Source of the DNA: Yamagishiella unicocca
Lineage: Eukaryota; Chlorophyta; Chlorophyceae; Chlamydomonadales; Volvocaceae
Direction: 5' to 3'
Length of the DNA: 64,000 nucleotides
Assembly: GCA_003116995.1 (NCBI GenBank)
Contig: BDSL01000075.1
Coordinates: forward strand, 124,001 to 188,000
Below, one piece after another: positions 35,901 through 47,100 of this stretch. Position 1 is the first letter of the stretch. Each line of letters starts with the position of its first letter. Under the pieces are notes generated by a model. The model saw only the letters and a list, made by a program, of their open reading frames with translations, was not told the origin of the DNA and ran no database searches. The translations under genes were made by a program, and so were the position numbers.

Positions 35901-38900
35901 GCTGGTAGGAGGGGTGCTGACGGGTAGGAGGGGTCCGCGCCTGGCCTGGCCTGGGTGTGGAGTTCGGCATGTGGCTCAGGAGCCAGTTTTTCACTGTTTG
36001 CACAAGACGTAAACACGCGAGGATTGCATTGAGGCAGTCCTCGATGAACGGGTTACCCGGCTTGGTTCCAATGATCCTGCACCGGAATTTCGCTTTCGCT
36101 TCGCCGGACTTGCCCAGAAAGCCGTGGCGGGGCCTATAGTATTTTGTGGGGCGTGTACGACGACGGTTACGCTTACCTCATCGTACAGGTACGGCTTCAA
36201 CCCTGTGTCGACGCTGTTCATCGACACCAGGGCGCTCGCGACCGTGGCGGCGAGGTCAGCGGTGACCACGACGCTTGCCGGCGGGGCGGGCGGCCTCTCT
36301 TGTTTGGCCTGGACTTTTTTCAGAACTCGGGTACGCTTGGGTTGGAGCACGCTCCACAGCCTGAACAGAGTACACAGTGGCCCAGATTGGGCAGGCAGCC
36401 AGGGGCATATAGAGGTTACAGGTGCCGTGATGGTGCGAGCGTCCCTCTGCCAGGCGGCACACACGCATTGACGGGACCGGGTAGGGAAGGGGCCGGTCAG
36501 GGAAGGGAGGAAAGGGAAGGAGAAGGAGAAGCAAAACGAAGATCATGCCGCGCATGGCATACAAAGCGCGCCTGTGGGAGTTGGGAGTTTATTACAGCGC
36601 AGCGCAGCTTCAACCGTACATGGCACATCATGGTTCACCTGTTGACGCTTCCCTCTTGCCTCGACCATCTTACACACAATCCTGGACACCTTGCCTGCTC
36701 ACCCACGTACCCGCAGACGTTCGATCTGTTTGCACTGTGTAACGGCGTGCTGAGCGGCTTTGTGGGGGTGACGGCGGGCTGCCACTCATATGAGCCCTGG
36801 GCGGCGATCATCTGTGGGGCAGGGGCAGGTGAGGAAGGACCTTGGCGGAGGCGGTTCGCATGGAGGGTCCGTCCAGAGTTCAAGGCACGTGTCCTTGAGG
36901 AACCGCGTCGAGCATCAACTCCGCGTCGGAATCCTTCTGTCCTGCCGTAGCGCTGGCAGCCTGCACACCTGAAGCCCCTTCTGGCGATTAATCCACTTGC
37001 CCCAGGTGTCATCTTCGACTTGGCGTCGCTCCTAATGCTAAAATTTAAAATAGGTGCGTGTTTGAAAATTCCAAAAAGGTGCTGTAGCTGTCGCGAGTTG
37101 ATATTGAATTGCCGGGTCCGCCGCTTCCTCGCTCGTCCACGCCTTGTTGTCATTATTGCCTTCACATACGGAAACATCTCGTAATCCTGCCCATCATTCT
37201 GTCCATCTGATCGCTACGCCCCACACCCGACTTTATGTGGCCCCCTTTGCCAGCTTCACGCGCCCGTCCGGGCCTGCATCATACTTGTCGTGCCCTGTCC
37301 AATCCTCAGATGACCCGGTTGGCGCTGCCCCTATGCACGGCTGCTGTGGCGCCTGGGGCGTCCTGTTCGTTGGGTTGCTCGCAAAGAAGGTGCGCGAGGG
37401 TGCAGGTCAAGGTAAATGGAAAGTATCGCTGACATGCATCATGGCTAGAAGCTGCATTGCGTTCACAAGAGTAGACAGGAAAGCGTACTTACAAAGATCC
37501 GGATGTTGCTTGGCAAATAAGTGAAGCGATGCGTCCCAGCTCCTTACCGCCGGCGACTGCACACCGCCGTGGGGATGCAAGTTTTCTAGTGGGTCCCTGT
37601 AACCCTGCCCCCTGGCCCCTTGTAACGGTTACAGTGGGTATGTCTGTGTTTTCCATTAAGGTACACTAGGGAGACACAAGCTCTTTTAACCAACACAACG
37701 ATGTACGGAAATGCGGGACGTCTGTAGTACGGCTCACGGGAGATCGGCTGCCCCACAGGAGGCCTTATGCGTTACTGCACCCGAATGCTCGCGCCGTACA
37801 GGAGTTCCTTCAGGAGGCGTACACTCGCACATCCTACCCGCACGGCTTGTTCTACGGCGGCGGCGGCAAGCTGCTCGCCTGCCAGACCATCGGCGTGTTA
37901 GTCATCGCCGCCTGGACGTTGGGACTGATGCTGCCATTCTTCTGGATCCTCAAGGTCAGCCGAGGGCAGTGTCGCCGAGGAGTGCCTAGGAATGCAATCG
38001 CATTTGCCTAGATGACGCCACCAGAACGTGCGGTCGCACAGCAGCCTGCGCGCCCTGCCTGCCGTATGCGCCGGCCCTGCGCTGCTGAATTTGCCATCCC
38101 CCGGCCCGGCACCGTGCGCTGCCCTTGCCTGCCTTGCAGCGGCTCAACCTGCTCCGTGTCCCAGCCGAGGAGGAGCTCAATGGGCTGGACGTTAGCAGGT
38201 GTGTTGTGAGCCAAAGTCGGGAGTTAGCAGGTGTGTTGTTACCCAAAGTCGGGAGTTAGCAGGTGTGTTGTGACCTAAGCCAGGAGCGAGAATTAGGAGA
38301 GAGCTGGCCTAGGAGAGGGGATCAGGAGAGAGCTGGCTTAAGTCAGAAGCGAGCAGGTGTACCCGTGTGGACCCGCTGGCGGCGTGGGCGGGAGGGTATT
38401 GAGAGGAAACCGGTGGGACGGCAGGCGAGTCACCGCCTCCCAGAGGCGTGTGAATACATTTCAACAGCGGCGAGCGCCGCCGACACCGCCTGTCGTGCCA
38501 TGCTGCCCCGTCGCCCTGTTGCTGCCGCTTCACGCACTGCTCCACCTGCTCCCTCCTGGCGCCTCCCTCTTCTTCCCTCTTTCGTACACGGTTTTCCCTT
38601 GCAATCTCTCCTACCCCACCCTTCCTTTCTTTCCCCGCCCTTCCCTTCCTTTCTCCATCCCCCTCCCTGCAACCCCACACTTCCTTCCTTCCCCCGACCT
38701 CTCCCCCCGCGCCCCCAGGCACTTCAGTCGGGCGTACTACCTGGAGCACATCAACGAGACGCCGAAGTACGGCACGGGGCTCGTGATATTTGCCAACCCG
38801 GTGAGTGGTGCCGACCTGCGAGTACACCCCAACCGCCTGCCGTTACACGGTGGTTGAGGTGGTTGTGATTGTGTTATGGTCCTCCTGGTCTTCATGACAT

Positions 38901-39951
38901 GGCGCCGGGTGACGAGACGGGGGGTGTCGGTATGCCCAAGGGACTAGCACACCGCTGCTAGCGGTTAATTCCCAGCGGCGGCTACGGCTGCGGATTTTGT
39001 CCACAAGCCGGGACAGCCCGGCCCACGTGTCGCCGTCTCCTGGGCCCATCCGCTTTTCTGCGCCTGCGTGCCGTACTCAGACCGGTACGACGCTCGTCCC
39101 GTGCAGGACGACGGTCCCGTCGGGGACGCCATCATGCGCGCGGAGATTGTGGCAGCGGAGAAGGGCGGCAAGGCAGCCTGGCAGCATCCGCAGCAGCCGC
39201 TGGTGGTGGCGGGCGCACCGGCGCGCGGCGGGCGAGGTGGCAGCGGCAAGCTCGAGATGGCGGCAGCGCCGCAGCTGTCAAAGCAGGGGTCCCAGCAGCA
39301 GGCGATGTTTGTCAAGTCGTCCAAGAGCCTTCGCCTCCAACCCGAGCCCGACATGAAGGCGGACGTCGGGCGTGACGTTGGGGACGGAGACGTGGCGCCC
39401 TTCTCGAACGGTGCGTCCTTAGGTGCCTCCTTTGAGTGGCAGAGTCGGGGGCTGCAGCAGCACCCCTGGTGGTGTGCGGCAGCTGACGGCCTGGCGTACC
39501 TGCGTTTGGGAGGGCCTGAATGGGTTTGGCCTGAATGGGCTGGGTTTTCGTGCTTTGTCGACGGAGCAACGCAGCGGATGGGATGCGGTTGGGTGTGTGA
39601 TGGTGGGTTGGGCGGATGGAGAGATGGAATGGATTCGGGTGCTGCCCAAACGGGTGGTTACTTAGTTAGGAGAACGGAATCGCAGGGGACATACCTTGGG
39701 CAAAACCCTCGGCAACCAACAAGTACTGCCCCTGCTCCTTCCACCTTTCGGTTCTATGCATTTCAGGCGACGAAGAGCCACAGCAAACACAGCAGTCTCA
39801 GAAGGCCCTGTTGGTCAGCGGGAGCAATAAGAACAGTGTCGTGCCGCTGAATTCCGGGGGAGGAGATGCAGCGGGAGGCGGGTGGGGCGTCCGCGCCTTC
39901 TCGGGTGGCTTCGAGGATGCTGACATCAGCGTGCACCGCTTGAATACCTGA
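32909..39951 (+). CDS. AMT1: Ammonium transporter (AMT/MEP/Rh family, AMT1-like)
   Basis: Seventeen exons: 32909-33034, 33122-33190, 33326-33349, 34374-34471, 34774-34877, 35042-35143, 35323-35484, 35778-35904, 36189-36330, 36717-36828, 37006-37053, 37310-37389, 37802-37954, 38140-38198, 38719-38800, 39107-39410 and 39767-39951. Phases all agree and give 658 residues. Family blocks include [131 protein letters not shown] and the C-terminal GLDVSRH. The pore twin histidines are His222 (VVHM) and His381 (PMHG). Eleven membrane helices are expected, taking ammonium across the plasma or plastid membrane. The tail after about residue 450 is some 200 residues, much longer than usual, Gln/Gly/Ser-rich and probably cytosolic. 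The gene symbol marks the subfamily, not a specific orthologue. Confidence 0.96.
38191..38288 (+). repeat. 32-bp repeat that triplicates a 5' splice site
   Basis: GTTAGCAG|GTGTGTTGT occurs at the real exon end (GT at 38199) and again at 38231 and 38263, exactly 32 bases apart. CAAAGTCGGGA lies between copies. A related GGAGAGAGCTGGC pair follows at about 38297 and 38326. Confidence 0.9.
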
Positions 39952-40231
39952 CGAGAGCTAGGGCAACAGGACGCCTGCAATGCTAGCCCCAGTGGCGGCC
40001 ACGGCTGCAGAAGAGACGAGACGCAGCCGCGACAGCACCGCCTGCAGGTATCAGCAGTGGTCGATGGTTGGCGCTGCACTCCACGGTGAGAGTGGCTGTG
40101 GTGCGTTAGTTGCAAAACGAACCTTTGGCAGGACCTTTGGCAGGACCTTTGTATTATGCTAGCAGCAAGCATGGGGTGTGCGCTCGTGTGCTGAGGTGCC
40201 GAGGCCAGGGCAAGGAGGCAGAATTTGTGTG

Positions 40232-40236
40232 TGTAA
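40232..40236 (+). terminator. Probable poly(A) signal TGTAA of the ammonium transporter
   Basis: TGTAA lies 281 bases after the AMT stop codon. Confidence 0.45.
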
Positions 40237-40941
40237 GAGAGGAGAACGACAAGGCGGAAGCAGGTGAGGTTGCTTTAGCCTTACGAGCGGGCTGCATGGC
40301 TCGAGTTTGGTGGCGCTAGTTTTGGCTGGGCTGACAGCGTGGGGCGTGGATGGGTGCGGACTTGCGGAATCATGTGACGGGCCGGCCTAGGCCCTTTCGA
40401 CGCGGCAAAGGGATGTCAGCCAAAGGGAAGAAAATAAGATGCTGGGTGGGCCAAAGCGGGCGGCCAAGATCCGCACATGCCCACGCGGACAGCCTATTTT
40501 GGCGGCAACGGCCGCGCACTGCTCATTGATTAGTGACTGTCACGTGGGCGCTGTGGCCTGACGTTTAGTAATACGAAGCCGAGTAAGGCTTCAGCAGGGT
40601 AGGGCAGCAGCAGTAGCACTTGCACGTTTTATGCCTATGAAGTAGTCAGCATCAAGCCGGGGGACAAATTGAGCCCCTAGTGGCTGCCATCCCGCCGCAG
40701 AGTACCTCGTCTCCTTGTTTGTCTCCTTTGCTGCTCCGCCTCGCACCGCGCTCGCCAACAAAGGTTTGTCTGGCCCCAAAGCGGGACCAGCTCAGCGGGC
40801 GCGAGGCGGCGGTGGTGCAAGGCTTGTGGCTTGAACGCGCGAGTGCTGGAATTGCCCGCGGGGCGGCATGCGACGCGTCGTGTCGCTGAACGTGGGTGCG
40901 ATAAGCTGCTGGTGCACTAGCATCATGGTGCTCGTCACTTG

Positions 40942-41024
40942 CCGTTAACCGTTAACGAGTGATGATGTCATGACAGCTGGGCCCGTTAACCGTTAATGAG
41001 TGATGATGTCATGGCAGCTGGGCC
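40942..41024. repeat. 41-bp tandem duplication with TGATGATGTCAT core
   Basis: Two copies of about 41 bases each hold CCGTTAACCGTTAA(C/T)GAG, then TGATGATGTCATG, then CAGCTGGGCC. The core is a near-palindrome of the CRE/bZIP type. It is placed downstream of AMT and upstream of nothing recognised. Confidence 0.85.
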
Positions 41025-44000
41025 ACGCTGGCGGGGCGGTATCAGGCTGAGGGCTCGACCCCGTGGCCTCAGCTGCTCGGTTGCTGCGTCATTTGCGTAT
41101 TTTGCCAGGTGATGGGTACGGCATGTATCGTCATGCCGTACGCCTATGTTGCTTGCGAGGAGGAAAAAACCAGCGGCTGCAAGGGCACCCCGTCCACCCT
41201 GTCAGTCAGCCATTCATCGCCCTTCATCGACATCATTGACGTATGTGTCCGACGTTTCATAGTTTGCGGAGTTCGGGTGATTTGTACACTTGGCTCGCTA
41301 GAATGTTAAGGAGCGGGGACTTGCTTTCCCAGGTTGGTCCTTAGGCAAGGCTTCATCCTTTTCCTGCTGACGGTCGCGGCTCCTGTTTCGTCTTGATGTG
41401 TGCATAACCGCTACATGTTGCCCCGGAACCAAGGTGTACGACAACCGTCAAACGGCTGAGGCAAGCCCGGCGCGTCATGCCCACTCCAGGCGCCGTGGCG
41501 TGTGTTGATTAGTCAGTTAGTGGAGGCCGTGGGCCACCTCCAGCAGGCAGGCTGGAAGGTTGCACGAGTGTAGCCACTGTGATGATCACGCATCAACCCC
41601 TACGAATCTTGTATAACAGCTGAGGCGCCAGGCTGGGTTGCCATCCTGCGCCAGTTACAGGTGCACATATTTATTACGTGTGAAATTCCAACTCGGGGGT
41701 GCCCAGCTTAGACAGGTGTGCCTCTAGTGGCGTGCGATGCGACCCCAGTCCTATCCGATGTTCCGATCCTGTCCGATCCGCCGGTGGTGTCGCGACCCGA
41801 ATCTGTTTGTGTGAACTACACAGTCGCCTTCCTCTCCCAACCGTCAGGCTCTCCATGATAGCTGATGAACAGGACAGATGCCGGATACAGTGTGGAATGG
41901 CATGACTCATGACATTCCGCGGCGCTGCCGACAGGTGCCGACAAGAGTCGTTGGTAAATAAACGTTCCAGACGAACGGCGGTGCTGCCGGGCCTCGTAAC
42001 CCAGACCAAATCCATCTCGATATGGCAATTCACAGCAACGTAACAAGTGCTCCTCGGAGCGCTAACAGCGAAGTGCCCAGTTCAATCGAACCTTCAAATC
42101 TCGGCCGCGGGCCACGAGCTATATTTCCGGCACTCGCATTAGAATCGCGTTCCCTGACTTCTGCAATTATCCTTGATGGAGCTCGTAAAGCTCCCCAAAG
42201 CACTGAATCTGATCAGTGCAGGCAATGCCACCGACATATCGCTCATCCTCTTCTGCGCGCTCGCTCGAGAGCACCAAACGACCGTACGACAACAACTACC
42301 AGTTTCAGTAAACGGACTCCGCGCAACCGAATCTCAAGTTTAATCGTAATTATCCCACCTTCTTCAGAGATTTGATTTGCGTCGCGCTCATCCTTACTGA
42401 AGCAAGAGCAGCCTAGGTCCTGGGGACGCGGCTCACATACTGTGCCGCCACCCTGCGCCACGATAACGGCCACTCAGACAAGTCCTCGCGGCCGACCTAG
42501 GCACATCCAACCCAGACAGCGGCATTCCCCAGGGTCTGTAATATGTTCCATGCACTACACTACATGCTCCTTCGCAAGCATGCGCACATGGATAACAAGC
42601 GCAGCTCGCGTGTTCCTATAGCTGGGGCTGTGCCCACACCCCACCGAAAATGGGGGACCTAGTCACACCGCCAAAGGCGCTTGCCTCACACGTAGGAGCA
42701 GAAATAAGGAATGAAACCCACACAACACGCAATACAACGCAACGCAACGCAATCCCATAATGATTGATTTCTTTAAGACTGGCTAGATGCCCCGCAGTGA
42801 ATAATAGTGGACACTTCGAACATCCTAAAATCCAAATCAACTGCCTGCCAGACGCAAGTCCAGCCCGTCTCCGTCAGCTGTGCCTAGCGCACCAGCGTCA
42901 ATGGCGTTGCCGCCAACCCTGTTTGCGTGTTTAGTAGCCGCAGCGCTTCATCAGCGCTCCTTGAACGCCTGCGGTGCTCGGCTCCGATGCCCGGTCCAGC
43001 CCCCGAAGGCGCCCCGCCGGACATGTTCCCGAACTATTACCACAACTGCACCCGTGGGTGCTATTACTAAGCGCACAGCGCACTCCAGGGGAGCCTGCGG
43101 GGCACCACAACGCCCCCCCTGGAGGCGACACCCCCTGCATGAGCATCTATCCAGCAGTCAAAACGTCTTCACGCCGCACTGGTACGTGCCCCCACACAAT
43201 CTACAGCTGTGTCACCGAAAACAATCATCCAACACCACGTGACGTGGCGGCGGACGCATGCTATGCAAAAACGTTTCCCCCCTCACACAGCGTCGGAGCG
43301 TTCAGACGCGCAATTAATGTTATAATAGTTTGAGTGGTGGTCGCAGGCATATGCGCATGCGTACGTTGTTCAACAATCCCAGCTCGACTCGCGTTGTAGG
43401 CCAGGGATGCGAACCGTACCATGGGAAGTGTGAAGTCAGTATGCTAGGTGCTACTGGTCGCGGCAAAGGCATGTCTGGTCTCGGCCGCTGCGCGGCAGCC
43501 GGAGGGGGCAGCTAGCCGCCCCTCCTCAACTGTCCTCAACTACCGTCCCCTTGATGCGCGCCACCGGCCCGCGGGAAGCTTCCAACGCAGCTAAACAACT
43601 TATGTATTCCCTCGCAACATACAGGTTGTAATATCAGTTTACGTACAAGGTTCAAATAACCTTGGGGGACGCTGGACGAGCGCCGTACAGTTTCAACCAG
43701 CTTGCCTCCGTCGCAAGCCTGGGACTGCCCGCGGACGGCCATTGCTCCCGGGGGGCACTGCAGCCCGGTTTATTTTCGTTTACTTTCCGACGCGCCCCAG
43801 CGTGAAGGCTATACACTAAATCCCTTCTGGTGGCGGAGCCCGATGCAATCCGACTGCATTCGTCGGATGAACCTCCGCTCGACTCCCACCGCACACCTAC
43901 CCATCCACCCGCCCCGCAATTGCAAGCTAACAAAGCAAGCCAGGGAAGCCGGAACGGCTCGGCCACCTTCACCTCCCCTCTGGCTTCACTCCCACCCCTC

Positions 44001-44072
44001 CATCCTGCATTGATCAGCTATGCGGAGCACCCGGGACACAGACTCCTGGCCAGGAACCCCGGCCCGGACATC

Positions 44073-44077
44073 TTACA
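44073..44077 (-). terminator. Probable poly(A) signal TGTAA of the protease/HRGP gene
   Basis: TTACA on the plus strand is TGTAA on the minus strand, 72 bases past the stop codon at 44149-44151. Confidence 0.6.
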
Positions 44078-44148
44078 GCCTCCCGTGTAGTAGCCACCGC
44101 TGCTACATGGACTCGACTGAGAAGAATGCAACAGCTACGTCAAGCATA

Positions 44149-47100
44149 TTAGGATGGCGATAATCGACGAATTGGACGCTGCGGTGATGGCAGATATGGC
44201 GGCGGCGGTGCCACCTCCCTCGGCTTCCCTGGCAGCCGCATGGCCTCTAACGGGGGCTGCCTGACCTCGTCTGACTTGACCGCCACGGGCTGCTGGTCGT
44301 GGGGCGGGCGACGTGGCGGCTGCCGTGGCGGGACGCCGTGAGCGTTAGGAGGAGCAGGTGTCGGGGGTCGAGCGGTGGGAGATGAAGGGACGCGTGGAGG
44401 CGGTTTGCGCTTCTGAGCTGGCGGCGGCGGCTTTTTGGGTTTCGGAGTTGGGCGCGGGGGCGACGAGCCGGGCGGGGGCAGCCGCAGCGCAGGTGCCGGA
44501 GGCGGCAGCGGCGGTGTGTCGCTGGGTGGGCGGCTGGCAGGTGGCGGTGACGCCGGCGGCGGACTGGGAGGTGGGCGGCCAGCAGGGAGCGCTGACGATG
44601 AAGGCGGTGGCCGCTGGCGGACGGGTCTCCTCGGCGAGGGTATGTTGGGCATATTGGAAAGCGGCGGGCTGGCGCCGGTCGTCTGAGGTGGGGGACTCCT
44701 GCGTTTGCTGTCGGGTGACGGAGGGACCCTTGGCGGCTTGGGCCATAGCTCCGAAGGCAGCGGCGGTTGGCCATCGACCGTGCTAGTCTGCGCAGGGTTG
44801 GATGGCCGTGGAGGCGGAGGCGGAGGCGATGGCGGCAATGTCGGAAGCTCCGGGGAGCCGGGAGGCAGGTCAGGCGACGGCGGCGACGGGTTGAGCCGCG
44901 TTGGTGGCGCGTCGGGCGGCGTTGGCGGTGAAGGGTCAGGCGACGTTGGCGCTGAAGGGTCGGGTGACGGCGGTGGAGAGTCGGGCGATGTTGGCGCTGA
45001 AGGGTCAGGTGATGGCGGTGGAGGGTCAGGCGAGGTTGGCGCCGAAGGGTCAGGTGACGGCGGTGGAGGGTCAGGCGACGTTGGCGCCGAAGGGTCAGGT
45101 GACGGCGGTGGAGGGTCAGGCGACGTTGGCGCTGAAGGGTCAGGTGATGGCGGTGGAGAGTCAGGCGACGTTGGCGGTGGAGGGTCAGGCGACGTTGGCG
45201 CCGAAGGGTCAGGTGACGTTGGCGCTGAAGGGTCAGGAGACGTTGGCGGTGGAGGGTCAGGCGATGTTGGCGCTGAAGGGTCAGGTGATGGTGGTGGAGG
45301 GTCAGGCGACGTTGGCGCTGAAGGGTCAGGTGATGGCGGTGGAGAGTCGGGCGACGGCGGTGGAGGGTCAGGCGATGTTGGCGCTGAAGGGTCAGGTGAT
45401 GGCGGTGGAGGGTCAGGCGACGTTGGCGCCGAAGGGTCAGGTGACGGCGGTGGAGGGTCAGGCGATGTTGGCGCTGAAGGGTCGGGTGACGGCGGTGGAG
45501 GGTCAGGCGACGTTGGCGCTGAGGGGTCAGGTGACGGCGGTGGAGGGTCAGGCGATGTTGGCGCTGAAGGGTCAGGTGATGGCGGTGGAGGGTCAGGCGA
45601 CGTTGGCGCCGAAGGGTCAGGTGACGGCGGTGGAGGGTCAGGCGACGTTGGCGCTGAAGGGTTGGGTGACGGCGGTGGAGGGTCAGGCGACGTTGGCGCT
45701 GAGGGGTCAGGTGACGGCGGTGGAGGGTCAGGCGATGTTGGCGGCGAAGGGTCAGGTGACGGAGGTGGCAGTTTGGGTGAAGATGGTGGCGGGTCGGCCG
45801 ACAGTGGTAGCAACGGTGGGCCGAGTGGTGGAGTCATTGGCGGTGCTGCAACAACAGGCCCTTGTGGTGGCATCAGTGGTTGTGGCGATGGTGGCGCGTG
45901 TGGTGGCAGCAACGGCGGTGGTGGTGGCCGGGACGGCAGCTGCGGCGGAGGCATTGTCGGTAAAGACGGCGGCGCCGGCGGCGGTGGCGGTGGTGACCAT
46001 AGCAATGGCGGCGGAAACGACGGGACCGGGTCTAGAAACGGCGATTCTGGGGGCGGCGGGCTTGGCAGCAGTGGTGTCGGAGCCGGAAAGTCAGGAGGTG
46101 GAGGGCTGGGAGGTGGTGGGGTTGACGGCCTTGGCTCGGGGCCATGGGGGGGAGCCGAAGGGGCTGGACTGGGAGGCGGAGGCGGAGGCGGTGGGGGGGG
46201 TGCTGGTGATGGGGGACGAGGGCTTGGCAGCGGAGGGGGTACCGGAGCTGGGCTAGGGGGGGGAGGCGATGGCGGCGCCGGCGGAACCGGCGATAGAGGC
46301 CGGAGAGGTGGCGGGGATGACGGAGTCGGGCTCGGTGGCGGAGATGGCGGCGACGGAGGATTAGGCGACCTAGGGGTAGGAGGCTGGCTGGGCGGTGGGG
46401 GCGATGGCGGTGCAAGGGGGCCTGGCGGCCAGGGGCTTGGTGGGGGAGAAGGTGATGGAGCCGGGCTGGGCGGTGATGGGCTTGGGGGGCGAGGAAAGCC
46501 TGGTGGCGGGGGACTTGGCGGTGGGGAACCGGGAGGAGGAGGTTTGGGCGGTGGTGGGAGTGGAGGGCTTGGGGACGGGGGAGGTGGGGGTGGGGGAGGC
46601 GAGGAAGCCGGGCTGGGAGGCTGTGGAGGTGGAACGGTATTTTGCTGGGGGGTGGGAGGCGGAGGGGGTGACGGTGCCGGGCTTGGAGGCGGTGGGGGAG
46701 GTGAGTGAGGAGCTGGACTTGGAGGAGACGGATATGGTGGTTGGGGGCTGGGCGGTGGCGGGGGTGATACAGGAGCTGGTGCAGGAGGCTTTGACGGCGG
46801 TGGCGGGGGGTTCGGTACCCTAGGCGTGGGAGGGGGAGGAGATGTGGGTGCAGGAGGAGGAGGTGGGGGAGGCGGGGGCAGAGGGCTTGGAGGTGGCGGA
46901 GGTGGCGGAGGTGGCGGAGGTGGGGGCGCCTGGCTTGTGGTTGGAGGGGGTGGGGGGAAGGATGGAGGTGGAGGTGGCGATGAGCTCGGCGGGTTGGGGA
47001 TTGTTTGAGATGGCGCGCTTGGGCTTGACGGAAGTGGTGATGATGGAGATCTCGGTGCATCTCCGAGGTACTGAAACGAACCGAGGTAACCTGGCTCGTC

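Larger units (their letters stand above)
39952..44148. other. Convergent intergenic region AMT/protease, no gene seen
   Basis: About 4.2 kb lies between two convergent genes. It holds the AMT 3' UTR (TGTAA at 40232), the protease 3' UTR (TGTAA on the minus strand at 44077-44073) and mid-GC DNA. One short frame at 42988-43071 reads MPGPAPEGAPPDMFPNYYHN and then CTRGCYY before a stop. It looks protein-like but has no partner exons. Other open frames show no motifs. Confidence 0.5.

Noticed and set aside
43455..43495. Histone H4-like start (GGTCGCGGCAAAGGCATGTC)
   Set aside because: Only about 20 bases resemble the H4 N-terminus, the order is scrambled, and nothing downstream continues H4.
44705..46708. 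667-residue Gly-rich open frame on the plus strand (GSGDGGGESGDVGAEG repeats)
   Set aside because: It is the complement of the Pro-rich tail. The minus frame continues a phase-checked protease gene, while the plus frame has no signal, motif or splice context.
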